7,994 nucleotides of DNA from Alphaproteobacteria bacterium (lineage in GTDB: Bacteria; Pseudomonadota; Alphaproteobacteria; Rhodobacterales; Rhodobacteraceae): contig JAUHWJ010000064.1 of assembly GCA_030424705.1 (NCBI GenBank), positions 1 to 7,994 on the forward strand, written 5' to 3'. The translations under genes were made by a program, and so were the position numbers. Under the pieces are notes generated by a model. That model saw only the letters and a list, made by a program, of their open reading frames with translations. It did no database searches and had not been told where the DNA came from. Positions 6,870-7,994 of this stretch are shown in pieces. Every line of letters starts with the position of its first letter. Positions within the stretch are counted from its first letter, which is position 1.

Positions 6870-7994
6870 CCTCATCTCCCGCTTCCGCCAGCGCCGCTTC
6901 CGGCCCCTTGTCGAACACCGCGTTGCCGAACCGCGCGAGGATCCGCGACAGGGCGCGCATCCGCGGGCTCTCGATCTCCGTGAAGAGCGCGGCGTAATCC
7001 GGCCGCGTCTTCAACTCCACGATCTTCTCCCTGTGCCAGGAGACGGCGCGCCGGTGCATCGCCGCAATCTCCGGATCCGCCATCAGCCGCGCGAACTCCG
7101 CCTTCGCCGCCGGCACATGGCGGAGGATCGAGCGCTCCTCGACCGCGTTGTGGTTCATGCGGAACCAGTAGGCGAGGCCTTGGTCCCGGTCCACATGGTT
7201 CACGCGCCCCCGGTCCCGCTTCACGAGGAAGCTCTCCGCAGAGCGGACGGCGTAATGGTTTAGCGTGACGAGCCCGTATCCCGCCGTCCGCGGCGTCGCG
7301 CGCCACCCGGCCTTCAGATAGCTCTCGGGGAGCGGCGCGCCAGAGCTGGCGATCCAGCGGATCTCCGCGACTCGTTCCGGGTCCGGCGCCTTGGGGCGGT
7401 GGACATCGAGCTTCGCGAAGGCGCCGTCATTGCGGAAGGCGGTCTTGAAGCCCCAAGCCTGATGCGGCTTGTTCGCCCGCTCATGCGCCGCGAAGAGATG
7501 CCGCTCCGTCACGAACTCGTCCTCGTATGCGGAGACGAAGCCGCTTCCGAAGAGCCGCCAGATCATCGAGATCGCGGTCGCCTCCGGCGCGGCGTCCAGG
7601 AGGTCCTGGAAGCGCCCGGCGCCGACATGGATGTTGACGAACTCGTCGCAATCCATCGGGAGCACCCAGTCCGCCTCGGCGAAGACGGGCCGCTTCGGCG
7701 CATCCGAGAGGGCGGCGTGCTGCGGGCGCTTGTTCTTCATGTCGCGGAACGGGTTCTCCCGATGCTCGGAGACGATCCCCTTCCGCGCGAGGAGGGCGTG
7801 GAACTCGTCCGTCCCGTCCTCGCAATCGTTGGTGTAGACGAGGAAATCCGTCACGCCGACGACGGCGCGGTGATAGGCGATCCATTCGAGGAGGAAGGGC
7901 CCCTCGTTCTTCATCGTGGTCACGATGAGGACGCGCCCGGCGGGGGCGGCCCGGCGCGGCGTAGGGGCGGGCGCCGGCGGCGCCCAGCGCGGAT
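6862..7994 (-). CDS. Glycosyltransferase family 2-like protein, 5' end outside window
   Basis: Visible part is 376 residues and runs off the right edge. The reading frame is open to the last base, and RVLIV, the first beta strand of the GT-A fold, lies upstream of the GTG at 7923, so the real start is beyond the window. The core reads TTMKNEGPFLLEWIAYH, then FLVYTNDCEDGTD with acidic residues expected to hold the sugar nucleotide, and a DxD-type metal/donor motif in MDCDEF at 7639-7656. This matches the Glyco_tranf_2_4-like group common in Rhodobacterales, usually single genes of unknown acceptor and presumably acting on surface polysaccharide or glycan. A Pro/Ala-rich stretch encoded at about 7936-7983 precedes the domain and looks like a flexible N-terminal tail. 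No signal peptide or membrane segment is seen in the visible part. Its stop at 6862-6864 overlaps the oxidoreductase start, suggesting coupled translation. Confidence 0.87.
   Translation of the reverse strand, partial: PRWAPPAPAPTPRRAAPAGRVLIVTTMKNEGPFLLEWIAYHRAVVGVTDFLVYTNDCEDGTDEFHALLARKGIVSEHRENPFRDMKNKRPQHAALSDAPKRPVFAEADWVLPMDCDEFVNIHVGAGRFQDLLDAAPEATAISMIWRLFGSGFVSAYEDEFVTERHLFAAHERANKPHQAWGFKTAFRNDGAFAKLDVHRPKAPDPERVAEIRWIASSGAPLPESYLKAGWRATPRTAGYGLVTLNHYAVRSAESFLVKRDRGRVNHVDRDQGLAYWFRMNHNAVEERSILRHVPAAKAEFARLMADPEIAAMHRRAVSWHREKIVELKTRPDYAALFTEIESPRMRALSRILARFGNAVFDKGPEAALAEAGDEDG
6876..6880 (-). promoter_or_regulatory. Ribosome binding site that decides the oxidoreductase start
   Basis: On the minus strand GGGAG directly precedes the ATG at 6875 with no spacing but stands six bases before the ATG at 6869. 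It therefore favours the shorter protein. It lies inside the glycosyltransferase coding sequence. Confidence 0.55.

Noticed and set aside
5106..6983. A 625-codon plus-strand open frame antisense to the adenylyltransferase and oxidoreductase genes
   Set aside because: Its translation is Arg/Asp/Pro-rich low-complexity text with no domain, while the minus strand encodes two clear families across the same bases. Long antisense frames are expected at this GC content.
7921..7923. GTG as start of the glycosyltransferase
   Set aside because: The in-frame codons further upstream encode the first beta strand of the fold and stay open to the window edge; starting here would cut into the domain.

Overview
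The window is about 8 kb of very GC-rich, densely coding DNA with tightly overlapping genes and strong GC bias at third codon positions. The protein sequences resemble alphaproteobacterial families, most likely Rhodobacterales or a relative. That placement is inferred from style and remembered homologues, not from a search. I see no tRNA, rRNA, CRISPR array, insertion sequence or phage gene. Both ends cut through genes.

Left part, plus strand (1-4744): the distal end of a nucleoside/nucleobase uptake and salvage operon. It holds a double-domain ABC ATPase (start lies left of the window), two BPD_transp_2-type permeases, and a CodA-like cytosine-deaminase-family amidohydrolase. All junctions overlap (11, 1 and 4 nt), so the four genes are probably one translationally coupled transcript. 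The expected BmpA/Med-type lipoprotein that delivers substrate would lie just upstream, outside the window. The logic is import of a (deoxy)nucleoside or base, then deamination in the cytoplasm.

Middle (4745-4790): a short AT-rich convergent spacer with a 10-bp-stem hairpin ending exactly at the stop codon of the opposing gene, a candidate shared terminator.

Right part, minus strand (4791-7994): reading leftwards, a family 2-like glycosyltransferase (its start lies right of the window), a ferredoxin-reductase-type FAD/NAD(P)H oxidoreductase overlapping it by a few bases, and, after a 78-bp gap, a MoeB/ThiF/HesA-type adenylyltransferase for sulfur-carrier activation. These three have no obvious common pathway.

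The main oddity is in the ABC ATPase. Its second nucleotide-binding domain lacks 17 residues between the D-loop and the switch (H-loop) strand, compared with its own first domain and with remembered family members, while the reading frame is kept. A second point of interest is a cysteine in the deaminase active site next to the metal-binding aspartate, where E. coli CodA has a substrate-proximal aspartate. I did not find convincing evidence of a wholly new system here. The rest looks like ordinary alphaproteobacterial chromosome.
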